Of a stretch of DNA of 64,000 nucleotides, positions 8,469-17,540 are shown one piece after another; the first letter of the stretch is position 1, and each line of letters begins with the position of its first letter. The DNA is from Paraburkholderia sp041321145 (lineage in GTDB: Bacteria > Pseudomonadota > Gammaproteobacteria > Burkholderiales > Burkholderiaceae). The position numbers were made by a program, and so were the translations under genes. The stretch lies in NCBI RefSeq assembly GCF_041321145.1, contig NZ_JBGGWA010000007.1, forward strand, positions 1 through 64,000, written 5' to 3'. The notes beneath the pieces were generated by a model. It was not told the DNA's origin. It saw nothing but the letters and a program-made list of their open reading frames with translations, and searched no databases.

Positions 8469-9491
8469 ATGTCCAGCTACAACATTGCACTGAATTTTGA
8501 AGACGGCGTGACCCGCTTCGTCACATGCAAAGCAGGCGAGAAGGTGCTTGATGCCGCCTTTCGCGCAAAGATTAACCTGCCGATGGATTGCTCGGACGGA
8601 GTCTGCGGTACCTGCAAGTGCCGAGCCGAGAGCGGAAGCTACGACCTGGGCGACGATTACATCGAAGATGCGCTGACCGAGAACGAGAAGGAAGGCGGTC
8701 TCGTACTCACCTGCCAGATGGTGCCGGAAAGCGACTGTGTGATTGCAGTGCCGGCATCTTCCACTGCATGCAAAACCGAGCAAAGCAAGTTCGTCGCGAC
8801 CGTATCCAGGGTCGAACCGCACAACGATGCGGCTATCGTGCTCGAACTGGACGTGGATGCGGGCGCGCCGGTATTTCTGCCGGGCCAGTACGTCAACATT
8901 GATGTGCCAGGCAGCGGCCAGCACCGTTCGTATTCTTTTTCGTCGGCGCCGGGTGAGTCGAAAATCAGCTTTCTGATTAAGAAGATTCCCGGTGGCGTGA
9001 TGAGCACCTGGCTCGAATCCGCACAAGCGGGCAACAAAATGGAACTGACCGGGCCGCTCGGCAGCTTCTATCTGCGCGCGGTGGAGAGGCCGTTGCTGTT
9101 CCTCGCCGGCGGCACAGGCCTGGCACCGTTCCTGTCGATGCTCGAAGTGCTGGCTCACGCGAATTCGCAGCAGAAGGTTCATCTGATTTATGGCGTAACG
9201 CGAGACCTCGACCTCGTGCAAGTCGATGCAATCGACGCGTACGTGGCGAAATTGCCGAACTTCACCTACAGCACCGTCGTGGCCGACACGGATTCGATCC
9301 ATCCCCGCAAGGGTTGGGTGACGCAGCACATGCCGGCGGAGGCCGTCAATGAGGGTGACGTCGACGTGTATCTGTGCGGGCCGCCGCCAATGGTCGATGC
9401 GGTGCGCAAGCATTTCGACGACAACGGCGTGAAGCCCAACAGTTTTCACTACGAGAAGTTCACTCCCAACGCTGCACCGAGGACCGCATGA
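8469..9491 (+). CDS. benC: Benzoate dioxygenase electron-transfer reductase
   Basis: 340 aa from ATG 8469, with AGGAGG six bases upstream. The N-terminal plant-type ferredoxin domain binds a [2Fe-2S] cluster through Cys41, Cys46, Cys49 and Cys82 (CSDGVCGTC ... LTCQ). The FAD domain (PGQYVNIDVPG, HRSYSFSS) and the NAD domain (LFLAGGTGLAPFLSML, YLCGPPPMVDAV) follow. It passes electrons from NADH to the Rieske centre of BenA. Its stop overlaps the benD start by four bases. Confidence 0.94.
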   Translation: MSSYNIALNFEDGVTRFVTCKAGEKVLDAAFRAKINLPMDCSDGVCGTCKCRAESGSYDLGDDYIEDALTENEKEGGLVLTCQMVPESDCVIAVPASSTACKTEQSKFVATVSRVEPHNDAAIVLELDVDAGAPVFLPGQYVNIDVPGSGQHRSYSFSSAPGESKISFLIKKIPGGVMSTWLESAQAGNKMELTGPLGSFYLRAVERPLLFLAGGTGLAPFLSMLEVLAHANSQQKVHLIYGVTRDLDLVQVDAIDAYVAKLPNFTYSTVVADTDSIHPRKGWVTQHMPAEAVNEGDVDVYLCGPPPMVDAVRKHFDDNGVKPNSFHYEKFTPNAAPRTA

Positions 9492-10264
9492 GCACTCAAC
9501 GATTTGCTGGCAAGGTCATGGTGGTCACCGGCGCCGCACAGGGTATTGGTCGCGCCGTAGCGCTTCGTGCCGCCACCGAAGGCGGCAAGGTGCTGTTCGT
9601 CGACCGCGCCGACTTCGTCGCCGAAGTTGCCGCCGAAGCGAGTGGCGCGGACACGGCCGGCTTCGTCGCCGACCTGGAGACGTACGAAGGCGCGGCATCG
9701 GCGATGGCTTTTGCAGTTCGCAGGTTTGGCGGCATCGACATACTGGTCAATGGCGTCGGCGGCGCGATTCGCATGCGTCCATTCGCTGAGTTCGAACCTG
9801 AGCAGATTGACGCGGAAATCCGCCGTTCACTCATGCCCACGCTGTACGCGTGCCATGCTGTGCTGCCGCATCTGCTCAAGCGTGGCGGCGGGACCATCGT
9901 CAACGTCTCCTCGAATGCCACGCGCGGTATCCGCCGCGTACCGTATTCGGCGGCCAAGGGCGGTGTCAACGCGATAACGCAGTCACTTGCGATGGAGTAT
10001 GCGGAGCACAACATCCGTGTGGTCGCCACCGCTCCCGGCGGGACCGACGCACCTCCGCGACGCGTCCCTCGCAATACTGCCGGCGATAGCGAGCAGGAAA
10101 AAATCTGGATGGGCGATGCGGTGAAGCAGGTCACTGAATCGGCCTTTTTCAAGCGCTACGGCAGCATCGACGAACAGGTCGCTCCGATTCTGTTCCTCGC
10201 TTCGGACGAGGCAAGCTATATCACCGGCACCGTGTTGCCAGTCGCTGGCGGAGATACGGGCTGA
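9488..10264 (+). CDS. benD: Benzoate cis-dihydrodiol dehydrogenase
   Basis: 258 aa from ATG 9488, overlapping the benC stop. It is a classical short-chain dehydrogenase with TGAAQGIG at about residues 14-21, NVSS in the middle, and catalytic Tyr153 and Lys157 (PYSAAKG). It oxidises and decarboxylates 1,6-dihydroxycyclohexa-2,4-diene-1-carboxylate to catechol, making NADH that BenC can reuse. It is the last gene of the catA-benABCD block; no benzoate transporter (benK, benE) or porin follows. A GGCCGG/CCGGCC hairpin lies 13-28 nt after the stop. Confidence 0.92.
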   Translation: MSTQRFAGKVMVVTGAAQGIGRAVALRAATEGGKVLFVDRADFVAEVAAEASGADTAGFVADLETYEGAASAMAFAVRRFGGIDILVNGVGGAIRMRPFAEFEPEQIDAEIRRSLMPTLYACHAVLPHLLKRGGGTIVNVSSNATRGIRRVPYSAAKGGVNAITQSLAMEYAEHNIRVVATAPGGTDAPPRRVPRNTAGDSEQEKIWMGDAVKQVTESAFFKRYGSIDEQVAPILFLASDEASYITGTVLPVAGGDTG

Positions 10265-10276
10265 CCATGAGTTCTG

Positions 10277-10292
10277 GGCCGGCAACCCGGCC
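10277..10292. terminator. Possible terminator hairpin between convergent genes
   Basis: GGCCGG (10277-10282), loop CAAC, CCGGCC (10287-10292). The GC-rich stem has no U-tract and sits in the 108-bp gap between benD and the leftward amidohydrolase. Its role as a bidirectional terminator is inferred from position. Confidence 0.35.
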
Positions 10293-10372
10293 GTTCGCTC
10301 CAGTGGCTGTGCCGCTTCAGACGGAGCGGGCACATTGCGGTCAATCCAGTTGCAACGGCCGGCCTGGAAGTT

Positions 10373-11611
10373 CTAGGCCGCAAGACGGTTCTTGAAAAGC
10401 TGACCCTGCTTCATGATGAGGTCCAGATGGCGCCCTTGCTCACCCAGCAGACCAATATTCTTCAACGGGTCACCATCAACGACCAGCAGGTCGGCGACGG
10501 CACCAGACGCCACTACGCCTAGCTCGCCCGTCTTGTTCAAAACTTCTGCCGCCACGCACGTCGCCTGACAGATAACTTCGTAGGCCGAAAATGCTCGTGT
10601 ACGCAGCATGAGCTCTTCGCTCTGGCGTTGATGCATCGTACCCAACAGGTCGGACCCATAAGCCATCTTGACCTTGTTGCGCTTGTAGATTTCCAGCGAG
10701 TCCAGACCCTTTTGCAGGACTGCGGCGTTCTTCACAAGTGAATCCGGCGGAAAACCCGCTTCAGCGCCATCGGTTCCGCAGGCTTCGTACGTAATCAGGG
10801 TCGGCACGACGAAAGCACCCCGTTCCGCCATTACGCTGGCAGCCTCGTCGTCGACGAGGTTGCCGTGCTCAATCGTGCGAACGCCGAGTTCGACAGCGCG
10901 CTTGATTGCCTGGGCGGTGTAAGCATGTGCCATGACGTATGTCTGATGTTGACGAGCCTCCGCGACAGCGGCCCGAATTTCGTCCTCGGAGAATTGCAGA
11001 TTGCCAATGGGGTCAGTCGGAGACGAAACACCGCCGGACGCCATGATTTTGATTTGCGTTGCGCCTTGACGGATTTCCTGCCGAATCGCGCGGCGAATGT
11101 CGTCGACACCATCCACGATGCGGCCAATCGCACCGTAGTACTGCGAACAGGGACAATTGTCGGGGCCGTGGTCGAGCCTGACACGAAAGTCCGCGTGACC
11201 GCCGGTCTGAGAAAGGGCTTTTCCTGACGTGAAAAGACGCGGGCCTTCAGCAAGCCCGGTCTCCACTGCCTGCGCAAGTGCATAGTCGGCGCCGCCGGCA
11301 TCGCGAACGCTTGTGAAACCTCGCTCCAACATTCCCCGGAGAATTGGCACTGCGCGGAACAACGCGAAAGCGTTTGGAAGTTTCGCGTTTGTTCCCAGGT
11401 TGGCCATGCTTGCCATGACGTGGACGTGGCAATCAATCAGCCCAGGCATCAATGTCTTGCCTTTAATGTCCAGGACGTTCACCTCCGAGTCGATCCTGAT
11501 GTTTCCCGCGACTTCCCGGATAACCCCGTCTTCAATCAAAACATCGTAAAGCTGGTCGTCTTCGTTGTGGTTGACGTCGACAATTCGGCCGCGTTTCAAA
11601 AGTGTAAGCAT
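10373..11611 (-). CDS. Metal-dependent amidohydrolase, COG1228 (prolidase/imidazolonepropionase-like)
   Basis: 412 aa. It is a TIM-barrel amidohydrolase with the binuclear metal set visible: His-x-His in IDCHVHV, a bridging Lys in KIMASGG, His in MAHAYTAQAIK and IEHGNLVDD, and Asp in YGSDLLG. There is no signal peptide. Characterised COG1228 members include prolidases acting on Xaa-Pro dipeptides as well as imidazolonepropionase; there are no hut genes here. ATG 11611 has AGAGGAAACG before it. It lies downstream of the MFS gene on the same strand with a hairpin between. The neighbouring hydroxyproline-type genes make an imino-acid dipeptide or cyclic amide substrate plausible, but this is inference. 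Confidence 0.8.
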   Translation of the reverse strand: MLTLLKRGRIVDVNHNEDDQLYDVLIEDGVIREVAGNIRIDSEVNVLDIKGKTLMPGLIDCHVHVMASMANLGTNAKLPNAFALFRAVPILRGMLERGFTSVRDAGGADYALAQAVETGLAEGPRLFTSGKALSQTGGHADFRVRLDHGPDNCPCSQYYGAIGRIVDGVDDIRRAIRQEIRQGATQIKIMASGGVSSPTDPIGNLQFSEDEIRAAVAEARQHQTYVMAHAYTAQAIKRAVELGVRTIEHGNLVDDEAASVMAERGAFVVPTLITYEACGTDGAEAGFPPDSLVKNAAVLQKGLDSLEIYKRNKVKMAYGSDLLGTMHQRQSEELMLRTRAFSAYEVICQATCVAAEVLNKTGELGVVASGAVADLLVVDGDPLKNIGLLGEQGRHLDLIMKQGQLFKNRLAA

Positions 11612-11636
11612 CGTTTCCTCTTCTAAAAATGCGAAA

Positions 11637-11665
11637 CGTCGAGGCCGAAGAATCCGGCCTCGACG
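11637..11665 (-). terminator. Terminator/attenuator between MFS and amidohydrolase genes
   Basis: An 11-bp perfect stem (11637-11647 with 11655-11665, 7-nt loop). Reading the minus strand it is followed by TTTCGCATTTTT. It can stop transcripts leaving the MFS gene, yet the amidohydrolase start lies only 26 nt beyond, so it may act as a partial attenuator within an operon. Confidence 0.6.
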
Positions 11666-11719
11666 GATTTCACGCTGCGAGAATCTGCTATGCCGCGTGT
11701 GTGTGCGGCCCAGGTTGTG

Positions 11720-13012
11720 TCAGAAGTCGTCCACGGGTTTGGGGTAGACCACCGCGCCAAGGAAGCTCAGCAATGCAGCGAAGGCAACATATCCGGCCGG
11801 TGCCAACTTACTTCCGGACCAGGTGATAAGAAGGGTGATAACAAATGTCGCAAAGCCGCCAAAAATGGTCACTGCGATGTTGTAAGCGAGGGAAAGGCCG
11901 GTCGAGCGCACGCGGCTTGGAAACATCTCAGCGAAGACGGCGAGAATCGGCGCCGTGTATGCTGAGATGAGCACTCCAAAGACGAGTTGGAAGAGGACCA
12001 ACGAGGTCAGCGACGGACTGCGCACAATATAGGCGAACATCGGAAACGCGAGCACACCGATCAGCAGCGCCGAACTTGCAACGATGAATCGACGTCCGAT
12101 TCGGTCCGACAGCCACCCGAACATGGGCGACGCCACCAGAATGACTGCGCCGCCAATGAGCCCTGCGCGGAAGCCGAGACCCTGTGGCAATCCCAGTGAT
12201 TTCACGACGAAAGTCGGCATGTAATACAGCAGCACATAGGTGCACACGGTCCACAGGATTACGAGTGAGATTGTTGCGAATGTCTGTCGCGGATAATCGC
12301 GAATCACCTCGCGCAGCGGCGTGTTGGACTTGGCCGTGTGCTTGAAGGTCGGCGTCTCGTCGAGCCCACGACGAATGAACCAGCCGACCGGTCCAATCAG
12401 GAGACCAAGCGCGAAGGGGATGCGCCAGCCCCAGGATTCCAGCGCTTCGGGGCTCAGTTCGGAAGAAATGAAAACACCGACGCCGGCTCCGGCAAGCACG
12501 GCAAAGCCGATGCTCGATTGGATATAGCTGGCGTAGAGACCACGAGAGTTTGCCGGAGCATACTCGGAGAGGAACGTTGCGGCCGTACCCATTTCGCCGC
12601 CATGCGCGAAGCCCTGAATAAGGCGACCCACCACAAGCAGAACCGTAGCGCCGACGCCGATCTGTTGGTACGTTGGCGCGCATGCGACGATGGCAATTCC
12701 GAGTGCCATCAGCATGATCGAGAGAGACAAGGCCTGCCTGCGGCCCACCCGGTCGCCGTAAATACCCAAAACGATGCCGCCAAGTGGCCGTATGAAGAAG
12801 CCCACGCCGAATGTAAGCGCCGCGAGCAACAGTGAGAGGACGGGGTCGTGAGTCGGGAAAAACAGCTTCCCGATAGTCACGGAGAAGAAGCTGTAGCTGG
12901 AGAAGTCAAAAACCTCCAGTGCCGTGCCGATTACAGTGGCGGCGACTGCTTTACCCTTGTCGGCCTTGCCTGCAGCCATCGCCGTGCCGGCGGTCGTTCT
13001 GGTTGTGTTCAC
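11720..13012 (-). CDS. MFS transporter, metabolite:H+ symporter (MHS) type
   Basis: 430 aa, about 12 hydrophobic segments. It resembles the MHS branch (ProP/KgtP/ShiA-like): TALEVFDFSSYSFFSVTIGKLF in TM1, GDRVGRRQAL after TM2, and the GFAHGGEMGTAATFLSEY region of TM4. Members import osmolytes, dicarboxylates or other small organic acids with protons. The first codon is GTG at 13012 with a GGAG site at suitable distance; ATG 12979 is an alternative. It is followed by the amidohydrolase and is divergent from the aconitase X genes, so it is a candidate importer for that pathway. The substrate is unknown. Confidence 0.85.
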   Translation of the reverse strand: MNTTRTTAGTAMAAGKADKGKAVAATVIGTALEVFDFSSYSFFSVTIGKLFFPTHDPVLSLLLAALTFGVGFFIRPLGGIVLGIYGDRVGRRQALSLSIMLMALGIAIVACAPTYQQIGVGATVLLVVGRLIQGFAHGGEMGTAATFLSEYAPANSRGLYASYIQSSIGFAVLAGAGVGVFISSELSPEALESWGWRIPFALGLLIGPVGWFIRRGLDETPTFKHTAKSNTPLREVIRDYPRQTFATISLVILWTVCTYVLLYYMPTFVVKSLGLPQGLGFRAGLIGGAVILVASPMFGWLSDRIGRRFIVASSALLIGVLAFPMFAYIVRSPSLTSLVLFQLVFGVLISAYTAPILAVFAEMFPSRVRSTGLSLAYNIAVTIFGGFATFVITLLITWSGSKLAPAGYVAFAALLSFLGAVVYPKPVDDF

Positions 13013-13584
13013 GAAGAACTCCAGTTGGTCTACTCAGGCCGAGACCCGAGGTGGTGTCGTGGCAACCACGTTAGCCGTTCGGTGGTTGATTTTCGGTCTA
13101 AAAACGTGATGTTTCACCGCTTTTGGTGCTGTTGTGCGCCATGCGTGAACCAAAGCGTACCAAATTGCAAAATTATTGGATATATTTAAGAACCAAAAAA
13201 TTTTCAGGGTATACCCAGCAGCGGGGTATTCCGGTTATGCGCTGCAACGTACTCCGCGCTCGCAAACCTATAAACAGCGAGGCTTTTGCCATCGCGCTCA
13301 GGCAGAGCGAGCGGGGAATGTTCCAGAGCCATGTTTGGCCACCGACTTTGCCCATCTGATGAGCTACCACCGATGACTGCGCCAAAATTGCTTCCAATTG
13401 GTTCTTTGTTGATCCAAATATGGCTTGCAAGAGGCCATTTTTCCTTGTGTTGAGGCCGTATGACAGGCATACGAAGAAAAGTGGACTAGATAATTACCAG
13501 TATGGACAGTTTTTTGTTCCAGTTGTACATTTATGCCCAGATACTTCGGAACGAAGTCCCGTGACGACCTAAGAGGAACACCCG
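13013..13584. promoter_or_regulatory. Divergent regulatory region between MFS and aconitase X genes
   Basis: 572 bp without a supported gene; the short frames here lack ribosome sites or recognisable content. It is AT-richer around 13140-13210. It holds a 10-bp perfect palindrome GGGTATACCC (13207-13216), an inverted repeat ATACCC (13211-13216) / GGGTAT (13224-13229), and GTATG-ACAGG-CATAC (13458-13472). These are plausible operators for the two divergent promoters. A good ribosome site (AAGAGGAA) precedes the aconitase X start. Confidence 0.5.
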
Positions 13585-14832
13585 ATGTTGCAGTTAAGCG
13601 AGCGCGATGAGGCGATGTTGAATGGGGATCTCGGGCAAGGAGCGGCGCGCGCGATGCGAATTGTTACGCGCACGGCTGACGTCATGTCGGCACCGCATCT
13701 GATTGACATCAGCTCGGCGCATATCGACGGCTGTCTTTACCACGGGCAAACAAGTCTCGACTTCGTCGAACTGTTCGTTGCAGCCGGAGCAAAGGTGGCG
13801 GTGCCTACCACCCTGAACGTGGGCTCACTCGATTTGATTCACCCCGAGCTCTATCACGGCGACCGTTCGATTCAGCGCGACGCGCAGAGGCTAATGGACG
13901 CTCATATTGAACTGGGCTGCGAGTCGAGCTTCACGTGCGCGCCCTACCAGTTAAAGAACAGGCCTGCAAAGGGCGAACAAATCGCATGGGCCGAATCCAA
14001 TGCGATTGTCTTCGCGAACTCGGTTCTCGGAGCAAGAACTAGCCGCTATGGCGATTTTCTTGATTTGGCTGCAGCCATCACAGGACGGGCGCCGTATGCG
14101 GGACTGCACGTTGAGGCAAACCGCGCGGGTCAGATTGTTTTCAATGTCGAAGACTTCGCCAGCCGGCCTTCGCGCGATATTTACTTCGCGGCGCTAGGAC
14201 TGCTGGTCGGCAAGGTTGCCGGCGCGATAGTGCCTGTGCTGGTTGGCCTGCCGAGCGACACAAGCGAAGACGAACTGAAGGCCTTGGGTGCCGCGGCGGC
14301 CTCCAGCGGCGCGGTTGCGCTCTTTCACGCTGTCGGCATTACACCCGAAGCGCCGACGCTGGAAGTCGCGCTGCAGGGACACGCCCCGTTGAAGACAGTC
14401 GACGTCTTCCTTTCCGAGCTCAACGAAATCAGGCGAAGTCTCAACAGTGGCCGCGAAGGTGACGAGCTGGTGGCGGTCTCGCTGGGCACGCCTCACTTCT
14501 CAGTTTCAGAGTTTCAGCGGCTGTCGGACATCCTCGACCGGTTCGAAGGCAAGCTCAAGGCAGATTTCTACGTGAATACAAGCCGCTTCATTCTCTGGCA
14601 ACTGGATGAAATGGGCCTTGCGGGCAAGTTCGAAGAGCGAGGTATTCAGATCGTTGTCGATACATGCACCTACATCACGCCTGTCATGAAGAAACTGACC
14701 GGGCTCGTGATGACCAACTCAGGCAAATGGGCGTCGTACGCTCCGGCGAACATCGGCGTGACTGTGGCGTATGGAAGCATGGACGAATGCGTGCAATCGG
14801 CTTTTGACGGGAAGGTGCGTTTCAATGACTAA
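13585..14832 (+). CDS. Aconitase X large (catalytic) subunit, putative cis-3-hydroxy-L-proline dehydratase
   Basis: 415 aa, DUF521/aconitase X catalytic family: SAHIDGCLYHGQTSLDFVE, GAKVAVPTTLNVGSLDL, then SSFTCAPYQL and VVDTCTYITPV, cysteine-containing stretches of the kind that bind an Fe-S cluster. Bacterial aconitase X has been characterised as cis-3-hydroxy-L-proline dehydratase, giving Delta1-pyrroline-2-carboxylate; split archaeal forms are phosphomevalonate dehydratases. The Delta1-pyrroline-2-carboxylate reductase-like gene at 17788 supports the first role. The small subunit starts inside the last codons of this gene. Confidence 0.85.
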   Translation: MLQLSERDEAMLNGDLGQGAARAMRIVTRTADVMSAPHLIDISSAHIDGCLYHGQTSLDFVELFVAAGAKVAVPTTLNVGSLDLIHPELYHGDRSIQRDAQRLMDAHIELGCESSFTCAPYQLKNRPAKGEQIAWAESNAIVFANSVLGARTSRYGDFLDLAAAITGRAPYAGLHVEANRAGQIVFNVEDFASRPSRDIYFAALGLLVGKVAGAIVPVLVGLPSDTSEDELKALGAAAASSGAVALFHAVGITPEAPTLEVALQGHAPLKTVDVFLSELNEIRRSLNSGREGDELVAVSLGTPHFSVSEFQRLSDILDRFEGKLKADFYVNTSRFILWQLDEMGLAGKFEERGIQIVVDTCTYITPVMKKLTGLVMTNSGKWASYAPANIGVTVAYGSMDECVQSAFDGKVRFND

Positions 14833-15313
14833 CAATTCCGAGGTTGTTTCGGGTTCCGCGAAAGCGGCAACTGCTGGCCGGGTTCTGGTCGGTGATGTGC
14901 TGGTGGCAGGCACCGCGCAGGCTGAAAAGGTGGTGCTCGACAAACCCCTGAGCTTTTGGGGTGGCTACGACTCGGAAGCGGGCAAGATTATTGACCGTAC
15001 TCATCCCCTGGTCGGCGAAAGCCTCGCCGGCAAGATTATGGTGATGGCCCATGCGAAAGGCTCAAGCTCAAGCAGCAGCGTGCTCGCTGAGGCAATTCGC
15101 AATGGCACAGGCCCGCTAGGCATCGTGCTCAGAGAGCGCGACCTCATCATCTCGATTGGTGCAATCGTTGCGGCCGAACTCTACAACCTCGAGGTGCCGG
15201 TTGTCTGTCTCGGACCCGCTGCTTTTGACGAGGTCGTTTCAGCACCTGGTCCTTTGCGTATTGAGGCCGTCTGCGGGGAAGGCGGAGCAAGAGTTTATCT
15301 CGACTCTCGCTAG
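14825..15313 (+). CDS. Aconitase X small (swivel) subunit
   Basis: 162 aa from ATG 14825, overlapping the large-subunit stop by eight bases; the frame is open further upstream within that gene, but the family match begins near GRVLVGDVLVAGTAQAEKV. This is the DUF126 swivelling domain: SFWGGYDSEAGKIIDRTHPL and the serine-rich loop KGSSSSSSVLAEA. It completes the active site of the large subunit. Translational coupling fits a 1:1 complex. Confidence 0.87.
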   Translation: MTNNSEVVSGSAKAATAGRVLVGDVLVAGTAQAEKVVLDKPLSFWGGYDSEAGKIIDRTHPLVGESLAGKIMVMAHAKGSSSSSSVLAEAIRNGTGPLGIVLRERDLIISIGAIVAAELYNLEVPVVCLGPAAFDEVVSAPGPLRIEAVCGEGGARVYLDSR

Positions 15314-15488
15314 CCGCTGCGCGCGTCGAGTGACTTGGGCTCGCGTCCGTGTCCCGCGCAGGTATTCAAGTTGCAAGTCGATTTTCGCAGTGCCCCCGTT
15401 GACGCTGTATCGCGTCGTAATGGGCAAAAAACGAGATGTGATGACCAACAGTGCTCGCGCAAGTGTGAGCCTTAGAAAAGGAGACCTC

Positions 15489-16604
15489 ATGAAACTTAGG
15501 GCCGCAATCGCTACGCTCGCGTTGGGTGGCATGTCAATCGGCGCCGTACACGCTGACCAAGTCGTCAAAATCGCGCTTTCCGGGCCATTGACGGGTCCTC
15601 AAGCCGTTAGCGGTAAGGACGATGAGAATGGTCTTCGTCTGGCCGTTGAGAGGCTCAATCAGAAGCAGATTAAGGTGAACGGGCAGGCAGTGAAATTCGA
15701 AGTGCTGTCTGAAGACGACCAGGCCGACCCGAAAACGGGTGTCCAGGTTGCCCAACGTCTGATTGACCAGCAGCCAATCGCATTTCTTGGTCCGCAGAAC
15801 TCCGGCGTTGCGATTCCGGTCGCCCGGTTGACGAGCGGGGCGCATATTCCGATGCTCACGGTCGCATCGAATCCTCAATTGACGAAACTGGGTTACGACA
15901 CCATCTTCCGTACCGGCGCAAGTGATTCCGTACTCGGTTCGTCAATGGCGACGTTCGCCGTCGAGAAGCTGCATGCCAAGACCGCTGCGGTGATCGACGA
16001 CCGGACGGCGTACGGCCAGGGCCTCGCGGACGAATTCGTTGCGAAGGCGAAATCGGCTGGTCTGCAGATCGTGGACCGCGAGTTCACCAATTCGGCGGCA
16101 ACGGACTTTCTCGGTATTCTGACGACAATCAAGGGCAAGAATCCCGACGTCATTTTCTTCGGCGGCTACGTACCCCAAGGCGCGCCGATGGCGAAGCAAA
16201 TGGTCGCCCGCGGAGTACGAGCCAGGCTCCTTGGCGGTGACGGCATCTGTGCTGACGACATGGCAAAGGTTGCGGGCACTGCTGCGGAAAATGCTTACTG
16301 CTCGATGAGCGGTTCGGGCCTTGACGGTACGGTGGAAGGACGAGACTACATCGCCCGCTACAAGGCGCGGTTCAAAACTGAACCGCAGGCATACGGCATC
16401 ACTTATTACGACGGCATGATGCTACTGGCGAATGTGATTTCCTCTGCCCAGACGACTGACCCAGCCAAGCTGATTCGGGCGCTGCGCAACGCGAACTTCA
16501 AGGGCGTCGCTGCAACTTATGCCTTCGATAAGTCGGGCGACCTGAACCACGCGCCTACGACCGTGTTCACTTTTAAGAACGGTCAGATGACGGCTGTCAA
16601 ATGA
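15489..16604 (+). CDS. Branched-chain amino acid-type ABC solute-binding protein
   Basis: 371 aa from ATG 15489, with AAAGGAGA just upstream; the frame is open 111 codons earlier but only over non-homologous sequence. Residues 1-23 are a Sec signal peptide (ATLALGGMSIGAVHA), so the mature protein is periplasmic. It is a LivJ-type two-lobed fold with VVKIALSGPLTGPQA near the N-terminus and AYGITYYDGMMLLA near the C-terminus. It follows the aconitase X pair by 175 bp on the same strand and ends at a strong terminator. No permease or ATPase lies in the window, so it must share membrane components with another Liv-type system. Confidence 0.85.
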   Translation: MKLRAAIATLALGGMSIGAVHADQVVKIALSGPLTGPQAVSGKDDENGLRLAVERLNQKQIKVNGQAVKFEVLSEDDQADPKTGVQVAQRLIDQQPIAFLGPQNSGVAIPVARLTSGAHIPMLTVASNPQLTKLGYDTIFRTGASDSVLGSSMATFAVEKLHAKTAAVIDDRTAYGQGLADEFVAKAKSAGLQIVDREFTNSAATDFLGILTTIKGKNPDVIFFGGYVPQGAPMAKQMVARGVRARLLGGDGICADDMAKVAGTAAENAYCSMSGSGLDGTVEGRDYIARYKARFKTEPQAYGITYYDGMMLLANVISSAQTTDPAKLIRALRNANFKGVAATYAFDKSGDLNHAPTTVFTFKNGQMTAVK

Positions 16605-16708
16605 GCTGAAGGTGGCTGGTCGCACACGCCTCGCGATGGCCGTTGACGCGGGGCTCATCGCCTCGCGGATGTTGTCGAGGCTGTAATTCCTCTTGTTGTA
16701 CCGGTTGG

Positions 16709-16740
16709 CGCGCAATCTCTTCGATTGCGCGTCTTTTTTT
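16709..16740 (+). terminator. Rho-independent terminator after the solute-binding protein gene
   Basis: CGCGCAATC (16709-16717) pairs with GATTGCGCG (16723-16731) around a 5-nt loop, then CTTTTTTT. It is the clearest intrinsic terminator in the window and closes the aconitase X-SBP transcript before the convergent gntR gene. Confidence 0.85.
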
Positions 16741-16793
16741 GCTCGACACAGCAGCAGAAGCGCGGGCTACGACAGACACTACCCGTCGCGCGA

Positions 16794-17540
16794 TTACGTT
16801 GGAGTGATGTCTCTCTTCACACGATGGATGTGCTGTTCGACGTAAAACGCTGCGGCATCTGCATCGCCCGTAACTATTGCCTCATAGATGAGTCGATGTT
16901 CCGCGACGTAGAGACGGATGCGCTGTGGGTCGAATATCCCGTCATCCTTTATCCGCTTCCACAAGGACTGGTCCATTGTCTCCGCGATTTCTTCGGCGAT
17001 TCTTGCCAGCAACGCGTCACCCGTCATCAGGGCGAGTTGCCGATGAAAGAGTCGGTCGCTGTTGTTCCAGAGCGTACGTTGTTCCGGGTCGGACACGTCG
17101 GTGAGCGTTTCCATCTGCGACAGATAGTGCTCTGCAAGCTTGTCGCGCTTTTTATTGGCGGCAGCGCGGCGCGCGATGGCAGGCTCCAGTATCAGACGAA
17201 CGTCCAGCGTGGCTGAGGGGCTGTAGTCGGACTGCAGTTGACCATCCGGTGCTTGCGCCACCTCCACGCTCTTAGCCAGGACTTCGGGAGCGTTGCCCGC
17301 GACGTACGTACCGGAGTTTCTGCGCGTGACGACGAGTCCTTCGTTCTGAAGGGCGCCGATTGCTTCGCGTACGGCAGGGCGCCCTACACCGAAAAGTGAA
17401 GCAAGTTCACGCTCCGAGGGCAGTCGCGCATCGGGCATAAACCGTCCCGCGCGAATTTCGGCCCTGATTTTTTCGGAGACCTGCTCATAAATCTGAAGCG
17501 GGCGGAAGTTCCGGGAGAACTCGGCTAGTGCGGACGCCAT
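16794..17540 (-). CDS. GntR-family (FCD/FadR-type) transcriptional regulator
   Basis: 248 aa. The N-terminal winged HTH (about 15-80) has RLPSERELASLFGVGRPAVREAIGALQNEGLV, then an all-helical FCD ligand domain (about 95-235) with the metal-type residues DxxH-like FHRQLA and EHRLIYEAI. FCD regulators usually repress catabolic genes until a small acid binds. It is divergent from the pyrroline-carboxylate reductase-like gene, with GTGGT/ACCAC repeats in the shared promoter region, so it probably controls that gene, itself and perhaps the aconitase X operon. Confidence 0.88.
   Translation of the reverse strand: MASALAEFSRNFRPLQIYEQVSEKIRAEIRAGRFMPDARLPSERELASLFGVGRPAVREAIGALQNEGLVVTRRNSGTYVAGNAPEVLAKSVEVAQAPDGQLQSDYSPSATLDVRLILEPAIARRAAANKKRDKLAEHYLSQMETLTDVSDPEQRTLWNNSDRLFHRQLALMTGDALLARIAEEIAETMDQSLWKRIKDDGIFDPQRIRLYVAEHRLIYEAIVTGDADAAAFYVEQHIHRVKRDITPT

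Noticed and set aside
7974..9449. 491-codon minus-strand frame opposite benB and benC
   Set aside because: Antisense of two clear ben genes; the translation has no domain signature.
13173..13430. Small frames in the MFS/aconitase X gap
   Set aside because: Overlapping frames on both strands, none with a ribosome site; region is better read as regulatory.
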